The notes under the pieces were generated by a model. The model did not search any database. It was not told the DNA's origin and was given only the letters and a program-made list of their open reading frames with translations. This document shows, piece after piece, positions 25,266 to 37,300 of a stretch of 64,000 bases of DNA. How positions within the stretch are numbered: the first letter of the stretch is position 1; every line of letters begins with the position of its first letter. This stretch comes from Pseudomonas antarctica (GTDB lineage: Bacteria; Pseudomonadota; Gammaproteobacteria; Pseudomonadales; Pseudomonadaceae), in the NCBI RefSeq assembly GCF_001647715.1, contig NZ_CP015600.1:2046001-2110000 (forward strand). Direction: 5' to 3'. The position numbers were made by a program, and so were the translations under genes.

Positions 25266-26048
25266 TTAGATGGCGTTGTGGGTTTTGAGCCAGCCAAGGC
25301 CTGCTTCGGTGGTGGTCAGCGGCTTGTATTCGCAGCCAACCCAACCCGAATAACCGATGCGGTCCAAATGCTCGAACAGGAAGCGGTAGTTGATCTCACC
25401 GGTCCCCGGCTCGTTGCGGCCCGGGTTGTCGGCCAGCTGGATGTGGTTGATTTCACCCAGGTGCGCAGCCATGGTCCGAGCCAAGTCACCTTCCATGATT
25501 TGCATGTGGTAGATGTCGTATTGCAGGAACAGGTTGGCGCTGCCCACCTGCTCGCGAATCGACAGGGCCTGCGCAGTGTTGTTCAGGTAGAAGCCCGGGA
25601 TATCGCGGGTATTGATCGCTTCCATCACCAGTTTGATGCCCACCGCTTGCAGCTTGTCGGCGGCGTACTTGAGGTTGGCGACAAAGGTTTTTTCCAGGGT
25701 CTCGTCGTCAACGCCCTGCGGACGGATGCCCGCCAGGCAGTTGATCTGCGTGTTGCCGAGCACCTGGGCGTAGGCGATGGCGAGCTTGACCCCGGCACGG
25801 AACTCTTCGACGCGGTCCGGGTGACACGCCAGGCCGCGTTCGCCCTTGGCCCAGTCACCGGCCGGCAGGTTGAACAGCACTTGGGTCAGGCCGTTGGCGT
25901 CCAGCTGCGCCTTGATCTCGGCGGAGCTGAATTCGTACGGGAACAGGTACTCGACACCTTGAAAGCCAGCATCGGCAGCCGCTTTGAAACGGGCAAGAAA
26001 GTCCTGTTCGGTAAACAGCATGGACAGGTTGGCGGCAAAACGCGGCAT
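25266..26048 (-). CDS. hyi: Hydroxypyruvate isomerase
   Basis: 260 residues from ATG 26048, preceded by AAGGAGAACCCT. TIM-barrel of the xylose-isomerase-like group: FAANLSMLFTEQDFLARF at the N-terminus, VMEAINTRDIPGFYLNN near 145 and LQYDIYHMQIMEGDL near 178 with metal-binding Glu/Asp/His. Interconverts hydroxypyruvate and tartronate semialdehyde. It starts 10 bp after gcl. Confidence 0.93.
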   Translation of the reverse strand: MPRFAANLSMLFTEQDFLARFKAAADAGFQGVEYLFPYEFSSAEIKAQLDANGLTQVLFNLPAGDWAKGERGLACHPDRVEEFRAGVKLAIAYAQVLGNTQINCLAGIRPQGVDDETLEKTFVANLKYAADKLQAVGIKLVMEAINTRDIPGFYLNNTAQALSIREQVGSANLFLQYDIYHMQIMEGDLARTMAAHLGEINHIQLADNPGRNEPGTGEINYRFLFEHLDRIGYSGWVGCEYKPLTTTEAGLGWLKTHNAI

Positions 26049-26058
26049 AGGGTTCTCC

Positions 26059-27834
<1,776 letters not shown>

Positions 27835-27861
27835 GGTTTTGGTGCCTCTTGCGTTTTGTAA

Positions 27862-27871
27862 TTGTATACAA
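27862..27871. promoter_or_regulatory. Operator-like palindrome, copy 1
   Basis: TTGTATACAA, a perfect 10-bp palindrome 28 bp upstream of the gcl start. It fits the T-x-GT-xx-AC-x-A pattern typical of FadR-subgroup GntR repressors. Confidence 0.65.
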
Positions 27872-27989
27872 GTGGTGTCTGTTCAAAGTGTATTCATGGC
27901 GAGCGGCGCAGGTCAATCCATTTCATTCACTGACCTTTGCGTTCGTCGGAACGGCTTTTTTCGACGTATGGGGCCTTTGTGCGAAAATA

Positions 27990-27999
27990 TTGTATACAA
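27990..27999. promoter_or_regulatory. Operator-like palindrome, copy 2
   Basis: An identical TTGTATACAA 128 bp from copy 1 and 93 bp upstream of the GlcG-like start. Spacing of two identical sites in a divergent region suggests one regulator binding both promoters. Confidence 0.65.
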
Positions 28000-28091
28000 A
28001 ACCAAATGTCATTGTGTTCTATTTGTTTGATCGAGCTTCTGATCAATCAGACCTCCACCGCTTTACCCATAACAAGATAAGGACGGCAGCT

Positions 28092-28532
28092 ATGAGCGCT
28101 TTAACCTTGAAAATCGCAGTCAACCTGGCCGGTCAGGCCATCACCGCAGGCCGCACCATTTCAGCCGCGCCGCTCACCATTGCGGTGCTCGACAGCGGCG
28201 GACACTTGGTCACCCTGCAGCGCGAAGACGGCGCCAGCCTGCTGCGCCCGCAAATCGCCATTGGCAAGGCCTGGGGCGCGATTGCCCTGGGCAAGGGCTC
28301 ACGTTTGCTGGCACTGGACGCGCAGCAGCGCCCGGCGTTTATCGCGGCGTTGAACAGCCTGGGGCAGGGCAGCGTAGTGCCCGCGCCGGGCGGGGTGTTG
28401 ATTCGGGATCAGGAGGGCGTGGTGCTCGGGGCGATCGGGATCAGCGGGGACACGTCGGATATTGATGAGCAGTGCGCGATTACGGCAATTGAGGGGGTGG
28501 GGTTGTTGGCGGATGCGGGGGTGTCTGCCTGA
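28092..28532 (+). CDS. GlcG/HbpS-family protein
   Basis: 146 residues from ATG 28092, with AAGGA upstream. Single GlcG/HbpS (DUF336) domain: APLTIAVLDSGGHLVTLQRED near 28, LRPQIAIGKAWGAIALG near 53 and a GAIGISGDTSDIDEQCA finish. Members bind heme or cobalamin-like ligands or have unknown roles; GlcG lies beside glycolate genes in E. coli. Divergent from gcl, so a role in glyoxylate/glycolate use is inferred. Confidence 0.85.
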   Translation: MSALTLKIAVNLAGQAITAGRTISAAPLTIAVLDSGGHLVTLQREDGASLLRPQIAIGKAWGAIALGKGSRLLALDAQQRPAFIAALNSLGQGSVVPAPGGVLIRDQEGVVLGAIGISGDTSDIDEQCAITAIEGVGLLADAGVSA

Positions 28533-28556
28533 TTATTCGGTGACTGTAACGGCCTC

Positions 28557-28646
28557 TTCGCGAGCAAGCCCGCTCCCACATTTGATAGGGTTCACATATT
28601 TACATTTGTGGGCACGGTCAAATGTGGGAGCGGGCTTGCTCGCGAA
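28557..28646. repeat. REP pair flanking RAYT (3' side of the gene), inverse arrangement
   Basis: Class A REPs at 28557-28580 (complement) and 28623-28646 with their GTGGG ends facing inward. It ends 22 bp before the stop of the REP-associated transposase. Confidence 0.88.
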
Positions 28647-28667
28647 GGCGGCGGCTCGGTCTCGGCT

Positions 28668-29126
28668 CTATACCCAAACCGCATCCCACAACGGATAGTC
28701 GCCAATCCGCTTCACCAAACCAGCCCGCAGCGGATTGGCCACCACATACCTGGCCATTTTCACCAAGTCGTCTTCCTTGCGCAGTGCACGATCATGAAAG
28801 CTGGTTTGCCAAAGCCTGCCTTTGCGTCCAGTAACGCCGTTCACTGTTCGGGTGCTTTTGGATTTCACCTGGCACATTAGGTCCCCCAGCGAGCCCTTCT
28901 GCAGTTCGATCAGCCAGTGAAAATGATCTGGCATCACCACCCATGCCAGGGAGTTTGCCAGCCTTTGGTATTGAGCGAGCCTGAATTGCCAGACCACCAA
29001 GCGACCCAGATGAAAGTCATTGAATATCGGTATGCGGTCGTGGGTGTTGGTAGTGATCAGATAGATACGGTTCGGTTCGCTGAACCGCCCGACGCGCAGG
29101 CGATGTGAAGTAGCTAAATCAGGCAT
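28668..29126 (-). CDS. REP-associated tyrosine transposase (RAYT)
   Basis: 152 residues, Y1-transposase (IS200-like) fold. The HUH metal motif is HFH at 68-70 within VVMPDHFHWL. The candidate nucleophile is Tyr127 in MARYVVANPLRAG, the diagnostic RAYT segment. The N-terminal RIYLITTNTHDRIPIF is also typical. RAYTs are single-copy domesticated transposases that act on REP sequences. Class A REP pairs flank this gene on both sides, marking class A as its likely substrate. Length is full and no frameshift is seen, so it should be active. Confidence 0.93.
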   Translation of the reverse strand: MPDLATSHRLRVGRFSEPNRIYLITTNTHDRIPIFNDFHLGRLVVWQFRLAQYQRLANSLAWVVMPDHFHWLIELQKGSLGDLMCQVKSKSTRTVNGVTGRKGRLWQTSFHDRALRKEDDLVKMARYVVANPLRAGLVKRIGDYPLWDAVWV

Positions 29127-29222
29127 TCCTTGGCCTCTCTTCAGGTAGGTTTCTGAGAGGCTAGATCTCGGCGGCCGGTGCTGACCGTCAGGCTTTTGGC
29201 AGGATGTGTCTGGGAGGGCGCT

Positions 29223-29315
29223 TTCGCGAGCAAGCCCGCTCCCACAGGGGATTTGTGGCGTTCCGACAAATTATGTCTGGCGCAGATCAAATGTGGGAGC
29301 GGGCTTGCTCGCGAA
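29223..29315. repeat. REP pair flanking RAYT (5' side of the gene), inverse arrangement
   Basis: Class A REPs at 29223-29246 (complement) and 29292-29315, GTGGG ends inward, in the same layout as the pair on the other side of the transposase gene. Confidence 0.88.
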
Positions 29316-29336
29316 TGGCACTGGCACCTCGGTGTC

Positions 29337-29942
29337 TCAATCCGGCTCACACCCCTTCAGCACCAACCGAATAATCGTCTGCGCCGCCGCCTCGTAGTCG
29401 GCGTCATCCAGCTTGGCTTTCCCGGTCACTGCTGAAATTTGCCAGTCAAAATCCGCATACGTCTGCGTCGCCGCCCAGATGCTGAACATCAAGTGATTGG
29501 GGTCAATGGCGGCGATCAAGCCGCGATCCACCCAGCTTTGGATGCAATCGATATTGTGCTTGGCCTGGGCGTTGAGCTGTTCGACCTGGTCGGCGGTGAG
29601 GTGCGGGGCGCCGTGCATGATTTCGCTGGCGAATACCTTGGAGGCAAACGGCAGGTCGCGGGAGATGCGGATTTTCGAGCGGATGTAGTTGCTCAACACC
29701 ACCGAAGGTTCGCCCTGCGGATTGAACGGTGTGGACGCGGCCAGGATCGGCTCGATAATACTTTCGAGCACCTCGCGGTAGAGGTTGTCCTTGGACTTGA
29801 AGTAGTAATAGACGTTGGGCTTTGGCAGCCCGGCCTTGGCGGCGATATCACTGGTTTTGGTCGCGGCGAAGCCCTTGTCGGCAAACTCCTCGCTCGCCGC
29901 CCGCAGGATCATTTCTTTATTGCGCTCGCGAATGGTGCTCAT
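29337..29942 (-). CDS. TetR-family transcriptional regulator (RutR-like C-terminal domain)
   Basis: 201 residues from ATG 29942 (MSTIRERNKEMIL). The HTH is TKTSDIAAKAGLPKPNVYYYFKSKDNLY (in parts), residues 29-56. The C-terminal domain, with FASEIMHGAPHL near 106, resembles the RutR/YcdC ligand domain. It is divergent from the RND operon (241 bp between starts) and is the likely local repressor. Ligand unknown. Confidence 0.87.
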   Translation of the reverse strand: MSTIRERNKEMILRAASEEFADKGFAATKTSDIAAKAGLPKPNVYYYFKSKDNLYREVLESIIEPILAASTPFNPQGEPSVVLSNYIRSKIRISRDLPFASKVFASEIMHGAPHLTADQVEQLNAQAKHNIDCIQSWVDRGLIAAIDPNHLMFSIWAATQTYADFDWQISAVTGKAKLDDADYEAAAQTIIRLVLKGCEPD

Positions 29943-30022
29943 AAACCAGGAATATCCTTGCCAAGACAGGCGGTCGGGCATGGTAGCACCGGCCTTGCGC
30001 GGCGCTCAAGAATCTCGCCGTA

Positions 30023-30038
30023 CCCCTTGTACATGGGG
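30023..30038. promoter_or_regulatory. Candidate TetR operator
   Basis: CCCCTTGTACATGGGG is a 16-bp dyad with one mismatched pair, in the gap between the TetR gene and the efflux operon. Position and symmetry suit a TetR-dimer site. Confidence 0.5.
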
Positions 30039-30183
30039 CGTTGCAGCTGACTTTGTCTGTCTTGATGCTGAACGTATTCACGGCAGTACAGGCATAGCCC
30101 GGGCGCACTGCTAGAGTTCAGGTCAACGACAGGGTTATTTTGCCGGTCGTCCCGTCCAGTATTCGGCGTTCGAGTGAGAAACC

Positions 30184-31311
30184 GTGGAGAAAAGCAGACG
30201 ACGTACGTTCGCCTGGGCAGTTGGCGTGTTGTTGCTGGTCGCGCTGTTGATTGGCCTGGGTATGCACTACTTTGGCGGCGGCCATAAAGGCAAGCCACCG
30301 TCCCCCGGCGAGCCGGTCGCAGTCGTGCCGGTGGCCTTGCAGGATGTGCCGGTGTACATCGACGCCCTCGGCACCGTCACCCCCACCCGCAGTGTCACGG
30401 TGGTGACCCAGGTCGATGGCATTCTCAGCAGCGTGGCGTTCAAGGAAGGTCAGCACGTCAGCAAAGGCCAGGTCATCGCCCGTATCGACGACCGAGCACT
30501 CAAGGCGCAACTGGCGGTGGCCAAGGGCACCCTGGCTCATGACCAGGCTGTATTGAGCAACGCCCAGCGCGACCTGGCGCGTTATCGCGACCTGGTCAAG
30601 GCCGGCTCAACCAGCCAGCAAACCCTCGATACCCAGGCCTCGCTGGTTCAGCAGCAACAGGGCACCGTCGCCGCCGACCAAGGCAATGTGCAAAACCTCG
30701 ACGTGCAATTGAGCTACTGCACCATCACCTCGCCGGTGGATGGCGTGGTCGGTTTGCGCCTGGTCGACCCCGGCAACTATGTGACCACCGCCAGCACCAC
30801 CGGCATCGTGGTCATCACCCAGATGAACCCGGCGACCGTGGTGTTTGCCGTGCCCGAGGACGACCTGGGCGCGATCAACCAGGCGCTGGCCCATGGCAGC
30901 GTCACGGTGCTGGCTTACGACCGCAACAAAAAATCCCTGCTCGCCACCGGCACGTTGCTGGCCCTGGACAACCAGGTGGACACCAGCACCGGCACGATCA
31001 AGGTCAAGGCGCAGTTCGATGATTCGGGTACGGCACTGTTTCCCAACCAGTTCGTCAACGCGCGGCTCAAGGCCGACACCTTGCGCCAGATCGCTGTGGT
31101 GCCCACCCGCGCTATCCAGCATGGCAGCAAGGGGGATTTCGTGTTTGTGATCAACGGCGACAAGGCCAGCCTGCGCACGATCAAGACCGGCCCGTCCACC
31201 GGGGACGTTTCGGCGGTGCTCGACAATGGCGTCAAAGCCGGGGAGCAGGTCATCACCGAGGGCGCCGACAAACTGGACGATGGCTCGGCGGTGAAGGTCG
31301 TCGCCCAGTGA
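30184..31311 (+). CDS. mdtA: RND efflux periplasmic adaptor (MdtA/MuxA-like)
   Basis: 375 residues, GTG start. N-terminal membrane anchor (about 9-28). Lipoyl halves VTQVDGILSSVAFKEGQHVSKGQ near 75 and YCTITSPVDGVVGLRLVDPGNYV (in parts) near 178 flank a helical hairpin; beta-barrel domain after 210. It joins the two RND pumps to the outer-membrane channel. First gene of a four-gene operon, 13 bp before mdtB. Confidence 0.92.
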   Translation: MEKSRRRTFAWAVGVLLLVALLIGLGMHYFGGGHKGKPPSPGEPVAVVPVALQDVPVYIDALGTVTPTRSVTVVTQVDGILSSVAFKEGQHVSKGQVIARIDDRALKAQLAVAKGTLAHDQAVLSNAQRDLARYRDLVKAGSTSQQTLDTQASLVQQQQGTVAADQGNVQNLDVQLSYCTITSPVDGVVGLRLVDPGNYVTTASTTGIVVITQMNPATVVFAVPEDDLGAINQALAHGSVTVLAYDRNKKSLLATGTLLALDNQVDTSTGTIKVKAQFDDSGTALFPNQFVNARLKADTLRQIAVVPTRAIQHGSKGDFVFVINGDKASLRTIKTGPSTGDVSAVLDNGVKAGEQVITEGADKLDDGSAVKVVAQ

Positions 31312-31324
31312 GGAGCTGCCGAGC

Positions 31325-34300
31325 ATGAACATTTCGCGGCCCTTTATCGAACGCCCGGTCGCCACCACGCTGATGATGGTCGCGGTGTTGCTGCTGGGCC
31401 TGTTGGGCTACCACTTGCTGTCGGTGTCGGCGTTGCCGGAGGTGGATTACCCGACCATCCAGGTGTTCACCCAATACCCCGGCGCCAGCCCGGACGTGGT
31501 CAGTTCCTCGATCACCGCGCCGCTGGAGCGCCAGCTCGGCGAGATGCCCGGGCTCAAGTCGATGAACTCGACCAGCTCCGACGGCGCTTCGGTAGTAACT
31601 TTGCAATTTGACTTGTCACTGTCGTTGGACGTGGCCGAACAGGAAGTGCAGGCGGCGATCAATGCGGCGGGCACCTTCCTGCCGGCGAACCTGCCGTACC
31701 CGCCGGTGTACAGCAAGGTCAACCCGGCGGATGCGCCGGTGCTGACCCTGTCGTTGACCTCCGATGTATTGCCGCTGACCAAGGTCGAAGACCTGGCCGA
31801 CACGCGCCTGGCGCAGAAAATCTCGCAGATCACCGGCGTCGGCCTGGTCACCATCAGCGGCGGCCAACGCCCGGCGGTGCGGGTCGAGGCCAATACCTCG
31901 GCGCTGAACAGCCTCGGCCTGTCCCTGGATGACCTGCGCACCTCCCTCGGCACGGCGAACGTTAACCAGGCCAAAGGCAATATCGACGGCAAATTCCAGG
32001 CGTATTCCATCGGTGCCAACGACCAGCTGCAATCGGCGGAGGAATACCGCGACCTGGTGATCGCCTACAAAAATGGCGCACCGATTCGCCTGTCGCAGAT
32101 CGCCAGTTCCACCCAAGGCCCGGAGAACCCGCGCCAGGCCGCGTGGACCAACGACACCGCGTCGATCGTCTTGAATATCCAGCGTCAGCCAGGCGCCAAC
32201 GTGATCGACGTGGTCGACCGTGTGCAGCAATTGCTGCCCACGTTGCGCGCCAGCCTGCCGGGCACGTTAAAGGTCGCCGTGCTGACCGACCGCACCCAGA
32301 CTATTCGTGCCTCGGTCACCGATGTGCAGTACGAGCTGGGGCTGGCGATCCTGCTGGTGGTGATCGTGATTTTCATCTTCCTGCGTAATGTCCCGGCCAC
32401 GATCATTCCTGCGGTGACCATCCCGTTGACGCTGATCGGCACGTTGGCGGTGGCCTATACCCTGGGCTTTTCCCTCAACAACCTGACGCTGATGGCATTG
32501 ACCATCGCCATCGGGTTTGTGGTGGACGACGCCATCGTCATGATCGAAAACATCACCCGCTACCTGGAGGCCGGTGACACCCCGCTGCAAGCGGCGCTCA
32601 AAGGCGCGGAACAGATCGGCTTCACCATCATCTCGCTGTCCATCGCGCTGATTGCGGTGATGATTCCGCTGCTGTTCATGGGCGACGTGGTCGGGCGACT
32701 GTTCCGTGAATTCGCCATGACCGTGGCGGTGACCATCGTGATCTCGGCCTTTATCTCCCTGACGCTGACGCCGATGATGTGCGCGCGCATGCTCAAGTCC
32801 AGGCATGAGGAGCGCCGCGCGGATTTCTTCGACCGCATCAATAGCCATTATGTGCGCGGCCTGGATTGGGTCTTGGCGCACCGCACCTTGACGCTGATTT
32901 CGGTAGTGCTGACTGCGGCGCTGACCCTGTTCACGTTGGTGATCATGCCCAAGGGCTTTTTTCCCGACCAGGATACCGGCTTGATCCAGGGCATTTCCCA
33001 GGCGTCGCCGACCGTCTCGTTCCAGCAGATGCAAGTCGAACAGCAACGCCTTGCTGCACGCATTCTCAAGGACCCGGCAGTGCAAAGCCTGTCGTCGTTC
33101 GTCGGCATCGACCAGACCAACCCGACCATCAACCAGGGCAATTTGCTGATCAACCTCAAGCCGCGTGGCGAGCGTGACAGCGCCACCGACGTGATCCGCC
33201 GGCTGGCGGATGCCAACGCCGATGACGCCGGTATTCGCCTGTATTTGCACTCGGTGCAGGACCTGACTCTGGACGCCACCGTGTCCACCACCAGCTACCG
33301 CCTTGGCCTGCAAGCCACCGACCCGGCTGAATTGGAGCAGTGGACCACCAAGCTGCTCACCGCGATCAAACACGACCCGATGTTCGCCGACGTGCAAAGC
33401 CAGGCCATGCAGTTCGGCAACCAGATCAAGCTGACCTTCGACCGCGCCACCGCCTCGCGGCTGGGTATTACGCCGCAGGCCATCGACGATGTGCTGTATG
33501 ACGCGTTCGGCCAGCGCCAGGTGTCGACCATCTATACCCAGCTCAACCAGTACCACGTGGTGATCGCCACCGACCACCCACCGCGCAACTTGCCGGATTT
33601 GCTCACCGGTTTGTACGTGGACATTCCCACAGGCGGCGTGGCGCCGCTGTCGAGCATGGCGACCCTGGAGGTGGTGCGCTCGCCGGTCACCATCAACCGG
33701 CTGGGGCAGTTTCCCTATGCGGATGTGTCGTTCAACCTCGCCCCCGGGCAGACGCTGGGCGCGGCTGTGACGAGGTTGCAGGACATTGAAGCCAGCGTCG
33801 GCCTGCCGCTGTCGGTGCAAGCCAACCTCGAAGGCGCCGCGGCGACGTTCCAGGCGTCGTTGTCCAACCAGGTGTTCCTGGTGTTGGCGGCCATCGTGGT
33901 GGTGTACCTGATGCTGGGCATTCTGTACGAGAGCTTCGTGCACCCGGTGACCATCCTCTCGACCCTGCTGTCGGCGGCACTTGGCGCCTTGCTGGCGTTG
34001 TTGCTGACCGGTACGCAGTTCGACATCATTGGCTTGATCGGCATTGTGTTGCTGATCGGCATCGTCATGAAAAACGGCATCATGATGGTCGACTTCGCGC
34101 TTGAGCTGTTGCGCGAAGGCGGCTTGAGCCCGGTGGAGGCGATTCGCCAGGCGGCGGAGCTGCGGTTTCGGCCGATCCTGATGACCAGCATGGCGTCGTT
34201 GTTTGGTGCGGTGCCGCTGGCGTTGGGCACCGGGATTGGCTCGGAGCTGCGCCACCCCTTGGGCATTGCGATCATCGGCGGCCTGTTGCTCAGCCAGTTG

Positions 34301-34387
34301 CTCACGCTGTTTTCCACGCCGGTGATCTTCCTCGCGATGCACGGGCTGGAGCAGCGTTTCAGTCGCCGCCCGGTTGCCGTGGATTGA
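31325..34387 (+). CDS. mdtB: RND efflux pump subunit MdtB/MuxB-like
   Basis: 1020 residues, twelve helices with two large periplasmic loops. N-terminus NISRPFIERPVATTLMM; the proton-relay Asp pair is in TIAIGFVVDDAIVMIENI near residue 400. MdtB and MdtC type proteins form a heterotrimeric pump, and this one is followed by its MdtC-like partner 4 bp downstream. Confidence 0.94.
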   Translation: MNISRPFIERPVATTLMMVAVLLLGLLGYHLLSVSALPEVDYPTIQVFTQYPGASPDVVSSSITAPLERQLGEMPGLKSMNSTSSDGASVVTLQFDLSLSLDVAEQEVQAAINAAGTFLPANLPYPPVYSKVNPADAPVLTLSLTSDVLPLTKVEDLADTRLAQKISQITGVGLVTISGGQRPAVRVEANTSALNSLGLSLDDLRTSLGTANVNQAKGNIDGKFQAYSIGANDQLQSAEEYRDLVIAYKNGAPIRLSQIASSTQGPENPRQAAWTNDTASIVLNIQRQPGANVIDVVDRVQQLLPTLRASLPGTLKVAVLTDRTQTIRASVTDVQYELGLAILLVVIVIFIFLRNVPATIIPAVTIPLTLIGTLAVAYTLGFSLNNLTLMALTIAIGFVVDDAIVMIENITRYLEAGDTPLQAALKGAEQIGFTIISLSIALIAVMIPLLFMGDVVGRLFREFAMTVAVTIVISAFISLTLTPMMCARMLKSRHEERRADFFDRINSHYVRGLDWVLAHRTLTLISVVLTAALTLFTLVIMPKGFFPDQDTGLIQGISQASPTVSFQQMQVEQQRLAARILKDPAVQSLSSFVGIDQTNPTINQGNLLINLKPRGERDSATDVIRRLADANADDAGIRLYLHSVQDLTLDATVSTTSYRLGLQATDPAELEQWTTKLLTAIKHDPMFADVQSQAMQFGNQIKLTFDRATASRLGITPQAIDDVLYDAFGQRQVSTIYTQLNQYHVVIATDHPPRNLPDLLTGLYVDIPTGGVAPLSSMATLEVVRSPVTINRLGQFPYADVSFNLAPGQTLGAAVTRLQDIEASVGLPLSVQANLEGAAATFQASLSNQVFLVLAAIVVVYLMLGILYESFVHPVTILSTLLSAALGALLALLLTGTQFDIIGLIGIVLLIGIVMKNGIMMVDFALELLREGGLSPVEAIRQAAELRFRPILMTSMASLFGAVPLALGTGIGSELRHPLGIAIIGGLLLSQLLTLFSTPVIFLAMHGLEQRFSRRPVAVD

Positions 34388-34391
34388 TGCG

Positions 34392-37300
34392 ATGAACCTC
34401 AGCGCGCCGTTTATCCATCGGCCCATTGCCACCACGCTGCTGGCGGCCGGGCTGGCCTTGTTTGGGGTGCTGGCCTTTAACCTGCTGCCGGTGGCGCCAC
34501 TGCCGGAAGTGGACTTCCCGACCATCAGTGTCAGCGCCTCGCTGCCCGGCGCCGACCCGACCACCGTGGCCAGCTCCGTAGCTACGCCGTTGGAGCGCCA
34601 GTTCGGGCAGATCGCCGGGGTCACGCAAATGACCTCGGCCAGCAGCCTGGGCTCAACGCGCATCACGATGCAGTTCGACCTCAGCCGCGACATCGACGGC
34701 GCGGCGCGGGATGTGCAGGCGGCGATCAACGCCGCACGCAGCAACCTGCCCAGTGACTTGTCCGGCAACCCGACCTACCGCAAGGTCAACCCGGCGGATT
34801 CGCCAATCCTGATCATCAGCCTGACCTCCGACAGCGCCACGCCGGGGCAGATGTACGACGCGGCCTCGACAGTGCTCGAGCAACGCTTGTTGCAGACCAC
34901 CGGCGTCGGCGATGTAACCGTGGGCGGCGGCGCGCTGCCGGCGGTGCGTGTGGAGCTGAACCCGGACCGGCTCAACCAGTACGGGGTCAGCCTGGAGCAG
35001 GTGCGCCAGGTGATCAGCGCGTCCAACGCCAACCTGCCCAAGGGCAATGTGGCGGTGGGTGATCGCTCCTATGGCATTGGTGCCAATGACCAGTTGCTCG
35101 ACAGCAATGATTACGGGCCGCTGGTGGTCAAGGCGCACAACGGCGACCTGATCCACATTTCCGACCTGGGCTACGTGCGCGAAGACGTGCAGGACCTGCG
35201 CAACTTCGGTTTGTCCAACGGCAAGCCGGCAGTGCTGCTGGTGGTGTTCAAGCAGCCGGGCGCCAACGTAATCGACACGGTGGATGCGGTGAAAGCCTCG
35301 CTGCCGTTTCTGCAAAGCTCGATCCCGGCATCGATCAAGCTCAGCCTGCTGATGGACCGCACCACCACCATTCGTGCGTCGTTGCATGACGTGGAAGTGA
35401 CCTTGCTGGCCTCGATCCTGCTGGTGACCCTGGTGACCTTCGGCTTCTTCCGTGACTGGCGCAGCACGCTGGTGCCCGCCGTGGTGGTGCCGTTGTCGTT
35501 GCTCGGCACGTTTGGCGCAATGTACTTCCTCGGCTACAGCCTCAATAACCTGTCGCTGATGGCGCTGACCATTTCCACCGGCTTCGTGGTCGACGATGCC
35601 ATCGTGGTGGTGGAAAACATCATGCGTCACCTGGAGCGCGGCAAGACGCGGGTGGAAGCCGCGCTGGCAGGGGCGCAGGAAGTCGGGTTCACAGTGTTGA
35701 CCATCAGCGTGTCACTGGTCGCGGTGTTCATCCCGTTATTGCTGATGGGCGGGATCGTCGGGCGGTTGTTTCGCGAGTTCTCGGTGTCACTCTCGGTGGC
35801 CATCGTCATCTCGATGGTGATCTCGCTGACCGTGACGCCCATGTTGGCCAGCGTGCTGTTGCGCGCGCCCAAGGAGATTCGCGAGGGCGACGAACACCCG
35901 GACTCACGCTTTCACCGGTTTTATGACCGCACCCTGGGCTGGGTGATCGATCACTCGATCCTGATGGGCCTGGTCACGGTGTTGGTGATCGTGCTCGCGG
36001 GCGTGTTGTACGTGCTGGTGCCCAAGGGCTTCTTTCCCCAGGAAGACACCGGGCGCCTGCAAGGCAGCATCATTGCCGCGCAGAGCATTTCCTACGGGGC
36101 GATGCAAAAGGACTTCACCGCGATCAACCACAAGGTGATGCAAAACCCCAATGTTGAAACCGCGGCCGGGTTTGTCGGCGGCGGTGGCGGCGGGGGTGGA
36201 GCGGTCAACAGTGCGCAGTTGTTCGTGCTGCTCAAGCCGATCGACCAGCGCAAAGACAGCGCCACCGACGTGATCGGGCAGATCCGCCACAGCCTGGGCG
36301 ACTTGCCCGGGACCAAGCTGTTTTTGCAGGCTGCCCAGGACATCACCGTGGGCGGTCGACAAAGCGGTGCACAGTACCAATACACCCTGACTGCCGACGA
36401 TCAGCAATCCCTGGATGAGTGGGTGCCCAAGGTGGTGGAGGTGTTGCACAAACTGCCGCAGTTGACCGATCTCAATACCGACCAGCAGGACAACAGCCTG
36501 CTGGCCAATGTGACCATCAACCGCGACACGGCCGCGCGGCTTGGCGTGGGCATGTCGGCGGTGGACCAGACGCTCTATGACGCGTTCGGCCAGCGCCAGG
36601 TCTCGACCCTTTACCGCGCCGCCAACCAATACCATGTGGTGATGGAAATCGCGCCGGAGTACTGGAACGACCCTTCGGCCCTCAAGGGTATTTATGTGCC
36701 CACAGGCAGCGCGGCAGTGGCGGCCAAAGGCACCACCGTGGCGCCGAACCTGACCCGGCAAACCACCTTGGTGCCGCTGTCCGCACTGGCGGATAACAGC
36801 GTCTCGCGCACGGCGATTTCCATCAGCCACCAAGGCACCTTTCCAGCGGTGACCGTCTCGTTCAACCTGGCCCCCGGCACGTCGATCGGCCAGGCCACTG
36901 CACTGGTGGAGGACGCGGTTAAACAGCTGCGCATGCCGGCCAGCGTCACCGGCCAGTTTGCCGGCACGGCCCAGGTCTTCCAGTCCTCGGTGGCCAGTGA
37001 GCCGCTGTTGATCGTCGCCGCATTGCTCTCGGTGTACATCGTCTTGGGCATTCTTTATGAAAACCTGATGCACCCGCTGACCATCCTTTCCACCTTGCCC
37101 TCGGCGGGCGTCGGCGCGTTGATTGCTCTGCTGCTGACCGGCACCGAGTTGTCGATCATCGCGCTGGTGGGGGTGATTCTGTTGATCGGCATCGTGAAGA
37201 AGAACGCGATCATGATGATCGATTTCGCGATCACAGAACGGCGTGAGTTCGGCCTCAGCGCCAAGGAAGCGATTCGTCGCGCCTGCCTGATTCGCTTCCG

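Noticed and set aside
28557..29315. RAYT plus REPs as a complete mobile insertion sequence
   Set aside because: No target-site duplication or IS boundary was seen, and RAYTs are known as single-copy, vertically inherited genes acting on REPs.
32267..34768. Very long minus-strand open frame (over 800 codons) opposite mdtB
   Set aside because: It is the complement of a GC-rich RND gene, the translation is rich in His/Arg/Gln without any family motif, and the plus strand is a clear homologue.
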